DNA from: Oscheius sp. JU75
Taxonomy: Eukaryota > Nematoda > Chromadorea > Rhabditida > Rhabditidae
Direction: 5' to 3'
Assembly: GCA_037178855.1 (NCBI GenBank)
Contig: JASJZC010000001.1
Coordinates: 3,844,001-3,908,000 of the forward strand
DNA length: 64,000 nt
Shown: in pieces, positions 10,738 through 22,753 of the stretch
How positions within the stretch are numbered: position 1 is the first letter of the stretch
How the letters are laid out: every line of letters starts with the position of its first letter
Made by a program: the position numbers and the translations under genes
Notes under the pieces: generated by a model
Database searches by the model: none
Seen by the model: only the letters and a program-made list of their open reading frames with translations
Told to the model about the DNA's origin: nothing

Positions 10738-10807
10738 TTTGCTTCTTCGGCACAATTAGAACCCGAGTAGATTAGCTGTAAATTCTTCTAGAAGTCTGGT
10801 GAGTCGC

Positions 10808-11475
10808 CTATTCTGAATGGCCGAGGGTTTCCGGGTGCTGGCGTCTGAAATTTCTTTTTATGAGCATAAAAAGATGAAACTGACTTAAAATTGGCGATTC
10901 TAATTAGCTGAATGAGTCCCGTACAACAGACGAAGAAGTTGACACTGGCCAGATAGTAGTTGACAGGGGTGATGACCAAACAGTATCTTGTCCAGATGGC
11001 TCCAGTAGCGAAGAGAGCAGAATTCTGAAAAGTTTTTGATCCTTTTCGTGTGAGAGCCAGCTCGCAACGTCAGATACGAGCCCCGAAGCAATAAACAGAC
11101 ATAAATACTAGCGGGCTGAATGCCGGCGACTAATTGGAGGCATGCCCGGGACCGAAAGCCAAACACTGAAGGCAATTTGGGCTAGTTTTTCAATCCGAAC
11201 AGCGCAATCATGTTTGGAGATGCTGACCGATTCGTAAGCTCAGGTTTCTGTCCAAAAACACAATTTACCTGATAGGCGCTGAGCTTCTCTGCCGGTCGCG
11301 CGAGGTCAGCTAGTCCAGCTCCGACGAGAGCCCATTTGATGGTCGGTGCCCAGAAGAATACAGTCTTTGGGCCCGCAGCATGATTCCACGCCGGCTTGGC
11401 AAAAGCAGGAAGCATCGGGTAGACGACTCGGTCGCCGAAGGCACATAGCGACTTGTACAGCGCCCGATGAGCCAT
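10808..11475 (-). CDS. mpc-2: mitochondrial pyruvate carrier subunit 2
   Basis: MPC2 pairs with MPC1 in the inner mitochondrial membrane to import pyruvate. Three exons (11269-11475, 10885-11024, 10808-10844) give 127 aa, the usual size. Family signatures are WNHAAGPKTVFFWAPTIKW, GLADLARPAEKLS, TGAIWTRYCLVITPVNY and VNFFVCCTGLIQL. The start ATG lies 15 nt after an acceptor (gtggatttcag), consistent with a trans-spliced leader or a 5' UTR intron. The stop lies 70 nt upstream of the proposed glutamate receptor ATG on the same strand, a spacing typical of nematode operons. Confidence 0.95.
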
Positions 11476-12184
11476 TCTGCTCTCGCCTATCTCTGAAATC
11501 CACGTTTACCAAGACTTTCAGAGGACCAGTCAGATAGGCAGATTTTGGACAGACTAATCTACGGAAAGGGATGGTAAACAGAACAAAACATGCAACAATA
11601 ATGATAGGAACGCGTCTGATAAAGAGGGGCCTCTCCCCATACCAGCTCAATGGGCTGATAGATCGAAAAATGCTCGGATTTTGGTAATAAAGAACCTGGT
11701 TAAAAGCAAAAACTTGTTGATCAAACGATGCCACAGCTGCGAAAATCGATTATCGCGAAAGGGTAAAGGTCAAGCAGAGAAGCAGTCGTTCTCTCTCACG
11801 AAAATGGGCTGAATAGAAGTGTTGAGGATGGAAACCAGGTAGACATCTAGTCGATTCAAAAGTAAAACTTTCATTATAAGTGTAAAAAGGTGAATACATG
11901 CAAAAAGGAGATAGGGGAAGGAGAAAAGGGGCTCGAGTTACAACCAGACTGTATTCTTTCGACGTTTTCTTTTGATCAAATCACAGAAAATTGTAAGCGG
12001 GATGAGACTCAGATTCTAGTTACATGATTAGGAGAGGGGAACTTTTCACACGGACCACGTTGACGATATTTTTTTCGGGTTTTCTAGAAAATGTACATAC
12101 AGAGTAGAGAAAAAAGAAGAAAGGAAAATAAAGTGGTTGGGATGAGTTTTGGCGATTTTTCTTTTAGGGGCGAGGAGTCGTCTT
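11476..12184. other. intergenic, MPC2 upstream region and RAB-2 3' UTR
   Basis: A minus-strand open stretch at about 11480-11734 contains hydrophobic runs but no recognisable domain and no good intron structure. I treat it as 5' flank of MPC2. The 12000-12184 part is probably RAB-2 3' UTR. Confidence 0.4.
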
Positions 12185-13760
<1,576 letters not shown>

Positions 13761-15053
13761 TCAATGGACAAAAAGTTCTCTTCCCAATGGGAAAGAGCTC
13801 CATCTGAAGGTGTCCTTTTGGGCATCGAGAAGACAGAACATCCTTCGAATCTCGAGTGTCTTCAGTTTCTGGCTGTATCTTATCAACATTACATCGATTC
13901 CGCTAGTATCCAGACACATAATTTCTGGATTGACAATTCTGTCCGGAATGTCGGCTCGTATCTCCATTGTTGGAATTTGCACTGTAGTCATTGTAGTCTT
14001 CTCCAGCTTCTTCTTGGTCTTGGAAAACGACGCCTCGCTGCGATCGCGATTGTGCTCCCAACACATGTCCAACGACTCTAAAAGAGTTCTTTTCCCAGAT
14101 TCATGGTAGACGGCCAGCTTCGCTAAAACATCAGCTAGCTCGTTCTGAGCCACATCCATATGGGCAGGAGTGAAGACAAAATGGACTCCTTTGGAACAGG
14201 AAGCGGCTAACTGGTAGATGGCGTGCGTATGCAACTTATTGGCAGTTATGAGACTCTGTGATCTGGTGCTCAGATTCCGAGAGGCGTTGATCTGAAGGAC
14301 AGTTTGGTATGGAGCAACATTCGTGACTCACGATGGTCTCAATCTTTGAAAAGACCTCCAACTCTTCCCTCTTTTCTTTTTTCATCAGAGTCTTCCTAGC
14401 CTTTTTGATGATCTCACATAGTCTACCGTAGTCGCCGAGCATGTTTTCCGATCCCAGTTCTCTCTTCAACTGCCTCAAGCACCCATGGAAGACGGCCAAT
14501 GCAATTTTGACTTTGTAGACAGCCTCCTTGGTCAACTCTCCCAGTTTGAGAATCTTTTCCAGAAAGACAGTCATATGGTCAAACAAGGGTTGAAGCAGTT
14601 TGGGAGCCCTCTTCTTCTTCCTTCTCGTCACCTCCAGACTGGCCAACTGGAAAGGAACTGTTGATGAACAGACATGACAACTCTACCTCCTTCAAGAGTC
14701 CTTGACAGTCGGTATAGATGACGACCGGCTTCGTGTCCATTCCGAACTCTTTGATTCTCTTAAGAGCAATGATCACTGCCAGTTTTTCAGCGGTGTTACT
14801 CCCGACATCTTCCAATATTCGAACTGAACAGTTAAGACGGCTCCCGATACCGGCAAAGATGCCACAACCGGCGTTTTTCAAATGAACTGAACCGTCTGTG
14901 AAGACGGAAACGACGTCTTCTTTGGCCGGCTGGATTGAAAGAAAAGCGATGTGAGACAGGAGGCCAATCGTCTTTGCCGTTCTCAAGAGGAAGACAGAAG
15001 AATTGAGAAGAAGATCGAAGTAGTCTTGACCAACTGGTAGAGCTTGTAGTCGC
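13761..15053 (-). CDS. retroelement-like RNase H domain gene with introns
   Basis: Three exons join in frame: 14687-15053, 14332-14646 and 13761-14291; the true 5' end is not resolved and may extend to about 15290. All four acidic active-site positions of RNase H are present: D in VFTDGS, E in NTAEKLA, D in IYTDCQ, and D in NELADVLAK after TPAHMD. The stretch before the domain (LQALPVGQDYFDLLL) resembles the linker between reverse transcriptase and RNase H of non-LTR retrotransposons, but no reverse transcriptase is seen. Between the third and fourth catalytic positions about 110 helical, lysine-rich residues (from LASLEVTRRKKKRAPK to EVFSKIETI) are inserted. About 110 residues follow the domain. 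It could be a domesticated host gene or a decaying element. Confidence 0.65.
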
Positions 15054-15707
15054 CTGGGTAACAATGTTATCACTGAAGACGATGTATGAATATATAAAGA
15101 ACTCATCTCACCTGCAGTCCCTTGTACTACTCTTGGTACAAACTTTCTGGTCCTGACTCTTGTCCCAAAAAATCCAGTGTTTTGGTCACATCCCTTTGCA
15201 TTTTTGAGTAACTTTACAATATATTTAATACACTTGACTCCGGATTTCTCTTTGTCGTTTCCATTTAGATACCTCCAGAAGCAAGACAAATTGGAGAAAA
15301 TCTACGAGTTCTCTTAGTCTCGAAGGAAAACTAGACATACTGTAATCATTTGCAAAGTCGACTGTTCGTGGATGAGAGAGAGGAAGACGGCTAGTGCATA
15401 TCGATATGGAAAGCAGGGTAAATTTGGGAAAAGCTGATTAGGTACCCTGATTGTTTATTTGTTTTTCAGGAAGCGCGGTATTCGGAGGAGAGTGGTACTG
15501 TCAACAAACAGCCTGTGGGCACTAGCTAGGTCTCCTATTCTATACACACATGACAGTAACACTTTATTTAAAAGAATCATCCACCAACAGTGACTCTGGC
15601 CGTACTCAAAACTCCAAGAAAGATCGGCTTCTGGTCGTTCCGAAGGTTATCAGGAACAGTTTCGTGAATCTGGTTCCACCATTCTTATCTGCGTTATCAA
15701 GAGCTTA
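15054..15707. other. 5' flank of RNase H-like gene and intergenic
   Basis: 15110-15290 is open on the minus strand and may contain one more exon of the RNase H gene (RVRTRKFVPRVVQGTA), but its splice phase does not fit the next exon without a weak acceptor. 15300-15707 shows no coding exon. Confidence 0.4.
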
Positions 15708-16434
15708 TTAGGGTGAAAGAAATGCGTTAATCATTTGACCTCCCTGCAATTCCGATATTTCAATGGGACTACAAGAGCCAACAAGAATACTGAACTTGAT
15801 AGTGATTTTCTGACTAGGACGGAAGATCGTCTGGTAAGTACAGACTGGTGATTGACAAATAGAATGTAGCCTTGAGAGCGAATTTCCCATTGTGGTGCAG
15901 CAGCCGCTGTCCCTCCCCCATATATGGTTCCTCCATCAGGTGTGAAACAAGCCTTAGGAGTATCAACAAATAGGCATATGACCTCCCAAGGCAGGTTAAA
16001 AACGGGCTGATCTCTCTGAAGACTCTTATATCTAAGACATATGCATCGCCTACCGAACTCTAACCTTCAAAGTAGCGTCAACTTGATCCCTATAAAAACC
16101 GACTAACGAAGAGTAGTGGCCAAAAATGACTCCTTTGATCTGGAAACGGAGTGTTGCAAGTTAGACTACCTTCCCACAGTCTCGAACAGAACTGCCTCCA
16201 TATTTTTGGAAGATCTTTTCCCTGGTAGGAAAGTAAGGATACATGATGTATAGCTGGGTGACCGTCGTGTCAATGTTGCTGATTGTGAATGTCATCGACG
16301 CTGGAAAGTGTATTGTAAGGAGAGGTCTTACTGGGTGATCCGACTGGAGCACATGTCCAGACAAGAGTGGGCAGAAGACCCACTAGGAGGAGAATCTCTA
16401 TCGGGACCAAGGGAAGACATGGGAAAGGAGACAT
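15708..16434 (-). CDS. small secreted protein, uncharacterised (YGGG family)
   Basis: Five exons join in frame: 16332-16434, 16170-16300, 16065-16139, 15846-16015 and 15708-15813. The N-terminus is a signal peptide (MSPFPCLPL then EILLLVGLLPTLVWTCA). The mature part has short beta-rich stretches (MTFTISNIDTTVTQLYIMY, KGVIFGHYSSLVGFY), a core IYGGGTAAA, and an end QKITIKFSILVGSC. Cysteines suggest disulphides. One intron is 32 nt. I do not recognise a named domain. The last exon at 16630 on the same strand looks like a neighbouring relative. Confidence 0.6.
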
Positions 16435-16629
16435 GGGAAGAAAAGAAAGAGAACAGAATCACAGAGAAGTAGGTTCATTTTCAGTAAAAGGGACAAACAT
16501 TTGCCATGATTTCGTGGATTCTTCTATAATGTGGAGAACCCGCCACACCGACCAGAAAATGTTTTGCATTCTTTTTTCACTGTCACCGACACAGATGGCT
16601 GACTTCTTCTGGGTCAAGCAGATTGTATC

Positions 16630-16833
16630 CTATTCGATGTGAACGTACCAATGGCAAGCCACATGAGATCCGGCGATGGCAAAACGAAGCCTCTTGTTAA
16701 TTGAAAAATACATTTTGATTCCATTTTGAACAATGAACTCACCAGCACCACCATACCTAACGTCTCCCGAATCCGAACAGAGCACTCTCTTAGAGATATC
16801 GAGAAAGTGGACTCTATAAATTTCCGTGAAGAT
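16630..16833 (-). CDS. last exon of a second secreted-type gene, related to neighbour
   Basis: A 204-nt exon after an acceptor (gtaatcctttag) reads IFTEIYRVHFLDISKRVLCS, continues RYGGAGEFIVQNGIKMYFSI and ends WYVHIE with a TAG. The pattern cysteine, YGG, G-I-x-hydrophobic-F-x-N, then KxxxxFxI and a late cysteine matches the C-terminal half of the 15708-16434 product. Its stop lies 195 nt upstream of that gene's ATG. Earlier exons were not found, so the gene may be partly decayed. Confidence 0.4.
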   Translation of the reverse strand: MFTEIYRVHFLDISKRVLCSDSGDVRYGGAGEFIVQNGIKMYFSINKRLRFAIAGSHVACHWYVHIE

Positions 16834-17493
16834 CTAAAGGATTACTGTACTTTTGAGTGCTATAATGCTTCGCAGCGGAGCAATTTTTCGTAGGCGTCTA
16901 GCATTTCAAAACAGAGTTAAATCAGAGACTGGACGGAATCTGAAATTTCGACTTATTTTGAAAGGGTATAAGCGCACACGACGAAACATCTGTCAATATT
17001 TTGCTGCATACAATGTTCCGCGGTGGCAACATCTCTTGCTGAGTAGATTCTCAGTACATGGACCAAAACTGTCTTTGACACCGGCTCTCACGTTCCAAGG
17101 AAAAGCTCGTTCCATTTATTTTTCGCCAATGATCTAAACTTTGTCTTCTGGGTTGCAGAGAGATACAAGATCCTCCCCGGTTTCGATAAAGTCCTTCTGT
17201 CTGCATGATGGAGGAAAGGACTCTTGGGAAGAAATTCCAACAAAAAGGGAAAGGGAAAAGAAGGGACATTTGGATGTGGCAAATGGCAGAGAGACAATAT
17301 TTTATGACGAGAAAAAGTGATTAGTTAGTATTCCGCATGAAAAGTTTCCCTTGCAGAAGCGAAGAAAATAAGTTTTTACAACAGTTTATCGTCGTAGACA
17401 AAAGATTCAGACAGAAAACCGAGAGCCCACTAAGATGGACGCGTGTATTCGAGAATGACACCGGGTATTGAAGCTTGAAATACATGAGATCTT
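16834..17493. other. no assigned gene
   Basis: Possible upstream exons of the 16630 gene and the FOX-1 3' UTR. Open stretches exist on both strands (for example 17051-17297 minus) but none has a recognisable domain. Confidence 0.35.
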
Positions 17494-18453
17494 TTAGTAG
17501 GGAGTGTATCTGTTGCCTCCAGTACCAGGAGGATGATTTGACGGAGATGGGTTCGAAAGAGTATGACCGACAACGGTAGGAAGAAGAGCATCTACAAATT
17601 AGTTATTCCAAACTCACAAACGCCTACCTATTGGCTGAATGGGAATCTGCGGAAGATTCTGTATCCTTGGTTGCGGAAGTAAGGTAGCTAAAAAGACTCT
17701 ATTGTATGTCTTCTCAATACTCATACCCATGGCAGCCTGTTGCGATTGGAGCATAATCTGCATGAAATCTGCAAAAAACCTGTCCTGACCGTTGATCAAA
17801 CCAAGAGGATACGAGGGCAAACCGAGACCCGGAATTAGCCCGGTATGTCCTTGAGTCAGCAGACTCTGAGCAAGAATGTTGTTCTGGAGAAGCATATGAG
17901 CATGAGCTGCGGCAACTCTTTCAGCTAGAGTTCCTTGAATCTGAGGAGTTGCTAGACGAGAGTTGGAAAAGGAATTAAGATTTCACCTGGTACCGGCTTC
18001 GGTGGTCGAGCTTTGGCCATGTTGATATGAATAGTTCGGCCTTCGCATACGGTTCCGTCCAGTTCTCTTCGAGCCAACTCGCTCTCTTCCTTACCCATTG
18101 TCACAAAACCGAAACCCTGAAGAATCAAGTGGAAACTGATTGAAAGAGTCACTGACTTTGCTGCCTCTGCTGTTGGAAATGATCTGGGCATCCAAGACAG
18201 CTCCGTACTTTCCAAACAGAGTTCGGAGTTCATTCTCACCAAATCGAAAAGGAATGTTCGAGACGTGAAGGCGTATTGTTTCTGAAACTTCCAATCTCTG
18301 ACGTGACTATTTCTTACCAATGACTCTTGGCTTCACATCTGGCCAAAGCTGACCAACTGTAGACGTCATGTTGACGGTGGAGACTAGGGGCATGGGCCCA
18401 AACTCGGAATCGGATTGGTCTACCATTTTCATCACAGCCTCACCAGGATTCAT
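17494..18453 (-). CDS. fox-1: FOX-1/RBFOX family RNA-binding splicing regulator
   Basis: Six exons (18318-18453, 18157-18281, 17987-18116, 17727-17951, 17628-17687, 17494-17591) sum to 774 nt, 257 aa. One RRM carries the RBFOX-specific residues: [11 protein letters not shown] (RNP2), [26 protein letters not shown] (RNP1), and [17 protein letters not shown]. The N-terminus is short and acidic; the C-terminus is low-complexity and ends RYTPY. RBFOX proteins bind (U)GCAUG in introns and turn alternative exons on or off; in C. elegans fox-1 also acts in sex determination. Assignment to fox-1 or its paralogue asd-1 is not possible by eye. Confidence 0.9.
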
Positions 18454-18770
18454 TTTCTTGAAATAGTTTTCAAAAAGCGCAGAAAGGAAAGAAGAGTAAT
18501 TGATTTCCACGCGTTCCCGCCAATTCTTCGCTTCTTTGTTTACAGCCTGGCTCTGTATCCACGGGTCAATTACTCAGGTTCGACCACCGATCTGAGCAGG
18601 AGTGAGAGAGACTTTGAATTATCAGGTCCTAGTCATTGAATTCATCTGGAATAGTGAAACAGCTGTCTTTAATGCTCAATAGTGATAATCTTATTTATAA
18701 CTTGCTTCCTGAGTAATTGGGGTCAGCTCCCGCCCAATCTCGGGTCATTAACAGTCATCCCATCGACCCA

Positions 18771-19266
18771 ATGCCCAAAGAAGAGAAAGCGACTCGTTGC
18801 GTTATATCCGAACTCAAGCAATACTTTTGGTACCACATCCAGTTCTTCTTTGTTGTGAATCTAGCTGCAGTCGTGTTTCTTGGCAGTTGCTGTTTGATTC
18901 AATGGGCCGTTCAATGTTATCGCTACCACAATGCTCCGTGTAAGAACACAATACTAAAGTGACTACCGCTATGAGCATTTTTAGGTTACATTTCAAAGAC
19001 CCGGAATGGCATCCGACCGGCTATGAAGTTGTCAAGCACACCTACAGCCTAGAGAGCAAGAGGTGTCTCTTCTGTTCTTCGTTTCTGCCAAGTATGTCAC
19101 GTTCCCGGATTGTGTTCATATCTATCATCAAGAGGGTGATCATCTAGGTTTACTCAGGAGCGAACCAGAACGTGTGCTCTACTACTGTAAGTCAGAAAAA
19201 GATACAACTCAAACTCCTCTGCTCAGCTCACATGTCTCCGAAAAATACTGCCAGTCAAAAAAACGG
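18771..19266 (+). CDS. small single-pass membrane protein, uncharacterised
   Basis: Exon 1 starts MPKEEKATRCVISELK and carries one membrane segment (FFFVVNLAAVVFLGSCCLIQW). A following exon from 18985 reads HFKDPEWHPTGYEVVKHTY. A third coding-like stretch from about 19093 reads YVTFPDCVHIYHQEGDHLGLL and, through a further intron, ends at about 19266. The joins of exons 2 and 3 do not agree in phase with the obvious 30-nt intron, so the end is uncertain; an alternative reading stops at 19052. No family recognised. Confidence 0.4.
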
Positions 19267-20532
19267 AATTTGAAACCGGGGCGGTTGAAGGAACGTTCTT
19301 CTTTTTGGAAGACAGTTCAACATCTGTATTGGACAGACTGAGCATACTTTGTGAATTCGTAAGCTCCGCTTCCTATGGGAGGTATTTTAGATGAACACAT
19401 TCTATTGTTATCATTATGGTGATTTGTTTGAGAGAAAAACTGGATGTGCTTGAAGACGAGCGTAAGGCTCTGCAAAGACAAGTTGTTGACAAGATGAAGA
19501 TTCGAAAATTTCCGGATGTTTTTCTGCTTGACCATGGGTCAGTACTGTTTGTGCAGTCGGCGCGTGGACGAGGAGAAAGGTTCAAAACATAGTTTGAATA
19601 TCAGCTGAACTTTGGCTGATCTTTCAATTCCTCGACCCTTGGTAGACCAGCTGTCTCCCGTCTACACGTTCGCTTTGTTTGTTTCGTCCTTTCAATGAAC
19701 TCTCCCTGCTGACCCCCTCATAGACTGACTTATTCTTGCCGCACTCGCATCGCTCTGACCTTGATAACGTTTTGGCACAGGCCACGAGACTCGTGTTATA
19801 AACCAATCGAGGCCTCGATCGGCACTTTCCAGTTCATGTCGTTCCACCGATTCAGAGCGGTCATTTAGCTATACATTTTCAGGGGTTTCCTCTCTTCAAC
19901 TTTCTTTTACGTCGGGCGTACTGCCAGACTTTGGTAAGTTCAGTATTACTTGATTTCTCAGCACTGATTCATTTCTAAATTATGGGTAGCCATAAGAGCA
20001 ATCTAATGTGACTTTTCTGATTTTTACCGAGTTCCCGCCGTTTTGAGAACTTATGGTCTCGGAACGAAGTGACAGTAAAATAAGGGCGCCCTTTTAGAGC
20101 ACTAACTTCTAAAACACTTTTTCCTTGGTATGTTTTGCATTCTTATATTACCTAGTTTTTTCCGTTCCTAAATTCATCTTTTGCCAAGAAGAGAAGATAA
20201 ACAGGCCCAGAAATAGTGACAAATGCCGATGTGCTCTTTGCTCGATTAGAACCATTATCAGATCGAGAAACACGTGATTTATGGGAAAGTTCAGTAAAAT
20301 GTTTGTTTGCACGCGGAATAAGCTCTGAAGAAAGTTGCCCGGTCGAAAATGTCTGCTGACAAACGACCGCCCAGATCCGCAGCTCGGGGCCACTTCACGT
20401 GGCATTGCGACCGTTTTCTAAGCTTTTTAATTGAAAATGAGCTAATTTCCTCCCAGAAATATGTTCCTGACACATTCAAGCATGCCATATTCGTTTGGCC
20501 TTGTCTCACACGTCGTAACAAGAAATTGCAGG
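19267..20532. other. intergenic, upstream of alanine aminotransferase
   Basis: No coding exon or RNA gene recognised. The sequence just before the aminotransferase ATG ends in an acceptor (gaaattgcag). Confidence 0.4.
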
Positions 20533-22446
20533 ATGAGAAGTGTTCGATCAATTTGCGCACAAGCACGATTTCTGTCGACTTCGCAACGAGCAATGGAAAA
20601 GGTTTGTTTCTTTTTTTGTGATTCAAAAACATCTGGAGTTAACCATGGATGTTGAATTAGTTTTAACCAGGTGCAAACTTTGAAAATGTCTTAAATTCAG
20701 GTTCTAACTACGGCCTCAATCAACCCACAAGTGGTGACGATGCAATATGCCGTTCGTGGGCCAATCGTCATCAGAGCCGTTGAGCTCGAGAAGGAGCTTG
20801 CTCAGGTTTTTCGTTCCTTTTTAGACAAAAAGTTAATATTTAGGGAGCCAAGAAGCCATTCACCAATGTTATCAAGGCCAACATTGGAGATGCTCATGCG
20901 ATGGGACAGAAGCCGATCACCTTCATTCGACAACTACTGGCTGTCATTTCCGATCCAGAACTGATGGAAACGGGAAAATTCCCGACCGACGTCATTGAAC
21001 ATGCCAAGGTTTGTTCTTTTTATCATTTGTCAGTTATATTTCTATCCTTTTCAGGTGATTCTGAAAGGATGCGGTGGACAGAGTGCAGGCGCTTACAGTC
21101 AGAGCACAGGAATCGATGTGATTCGCAAGCACGTAGCCGAATACATCCAGCGAAGAGACGGAGGAATCGCCTCGGATCCGGAGAACATTATCCTGTCCGG
21201 AGGAGCCTCGGAATCGATCAGAAACGTCTTGAAGTTATTCATTCAACGTGCTGGACAGGGTAAGAAGACCGGAGTCATGATTCCCATTCCACAGTATCCC
21301 CTCTATTCGGCCACCATCGAGGAGTTCGGGTTGGGACAGGTTCGTAAGTTTTATTTTTATTTTCAGTGCTTTCACAAGTTTGAAACACCTTAAAGAGAAG
21401 ACTAAGAAATAAATGTTTAGATCGGCTATTTCCTGAACGAGGATGCTAATTGGTCTCTGGAAGAGTCGGAATTGGAGCGATCTTTCCAGGACAGCTTGAA
21501 GGAGTTCGACACCAAAGTCATCTGTGTTATCAATCCCGGAAATCCAACAGGACAAGTTCTCAGCCGCGAGAACATCGAGATGATCATTCGATTTGCTCAC
21601 AAGCACAAGCTTTTCGTTCTGGCCGACGAGGTCTACCAGGACAATGTCTACGCCGAGGGATCGCAATTCCACTCGTTCAAGAAAGTCGTCTCCGAGATGG
21701 GAGCTCCCTACGACAAGTATTAACTTTTTTAATAACAAAAATTTTTGTAACTTCAGAATCGAACTGGCGTCTTTCCATTCCGTCTCGAAGGGATATATGG
21801 GTGAATGTGGTCTCCGTGGCGGTTACGTCGAATTCCTCAACTTAGATTCCGAAGTCTATGTTCTCTTCAAAAAGATGATCTCGGCCAAACTCTGCTCCAC
21901 CGTCCTTGGACAGGTTCCTTTTTTTAATCTCTATAGCAAAAAATTATTCCAGGTTGTAATTGATGCCGTAGTGAATCCGCCGAAGAAGGGAGATCCCTCC
22001 TATGACGAATGGCACAAGGAAAAGACAGCTGTTCTGGCCTCGTTGAAGGAACGTGCCACCCTGGTCAAGGAGGCCTATGGAAGCATTGACGGAGTGACCT
22101 GCAATCCCGTTCAAGGAGCCATGTACGCCTTCCCCCGTATCCATCTTCCCGCCAAGGCCGTCCAGAAGGCCAAGTCGCTCGGACAAGAACCTGACTTCTT
22201 CTACGCCATGCAGCTGCTCGAAAAGACTGGTGTCTGCATTGTACCTGGCAGCGGATTCGGACAGCGGGACGGAACTTATCACTTCAGGTGAGGTTTTGTT
22301 ATTTTCTACTGTTTCAAATATGTCTGTTTTGGCATGCTAAAGAAAACTCTTTCAGAACAACGATTCTGCCGCAGAAAGAGCTGATGAAGGATATGCTGGA
22401 TCGTTTTGGCGGCTTCCACGAACAGTTCATGGCCGAGTACAAATAG
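20533..22446 (+). CDS. alanine aminotransferase, with mitochondrial presequence
   Basis: A PLP enzyme that interconverts alanine + 2-oxoglutarate and pyruvate + glutamate. The start MRSVRSICAQARFLSTSQRA is rich in arginine and serine without acids, a good mitochondrial targeting sequence. Further motifs are QYAVRGPIVIRAVELE, SQSTGIDVIRKHVAEYI, LSGGASESIRNVLKL, IPQYPLYSATI, NPGNPTGQVLS, LADEVYQDNVY, and SVSKGYMGECGLRGGY with the PLP-binding lysine. NPVQGAMYAFPRI follows, and the end is GFHEQFMAEYK. Introns are mostly 40-50 nt. An acceptor AG lies 1 nt before the ATG. The match to the ALT/GPT family covers the full length. Confidence 0.96.
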
Positions 22447-22753
22447 TCTTCCTTCAAGCCCAATTCAGAAGCCAACTTCGTTCTACCGGTCGTCAGTTCT
22501 CTCCGTGTCTATCCATACATAGGTCGTCACTTTTTTATTTTCGCTTTATTCGAGGTTGTAATATGTGTTTCTACGATAGAAGTAAATTTTATTTGAAAGA
22601 AGACCATAGAAGTTTCTCTGGGGCATTTCCAAGCTGTTTCGTTGACAAGGCGGGGAGAATAGGACGGGTAAGAAGCGAAAGACCGGGTCGGCTAGAAAAA
22701 CCTAGAGAAAAGGGGAAGGATATGTGATCGAGATCATACGAGAGAAAGGATTC

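Noticed and set aside
11306-11734. 142-codon minus-strand frame upstream of MPC2 with hydrophobic runs
   Set aside because: It overlaps MPC2 exon 1 in another frame, and an acceptor just before the MPC2 ATG marks the real start.
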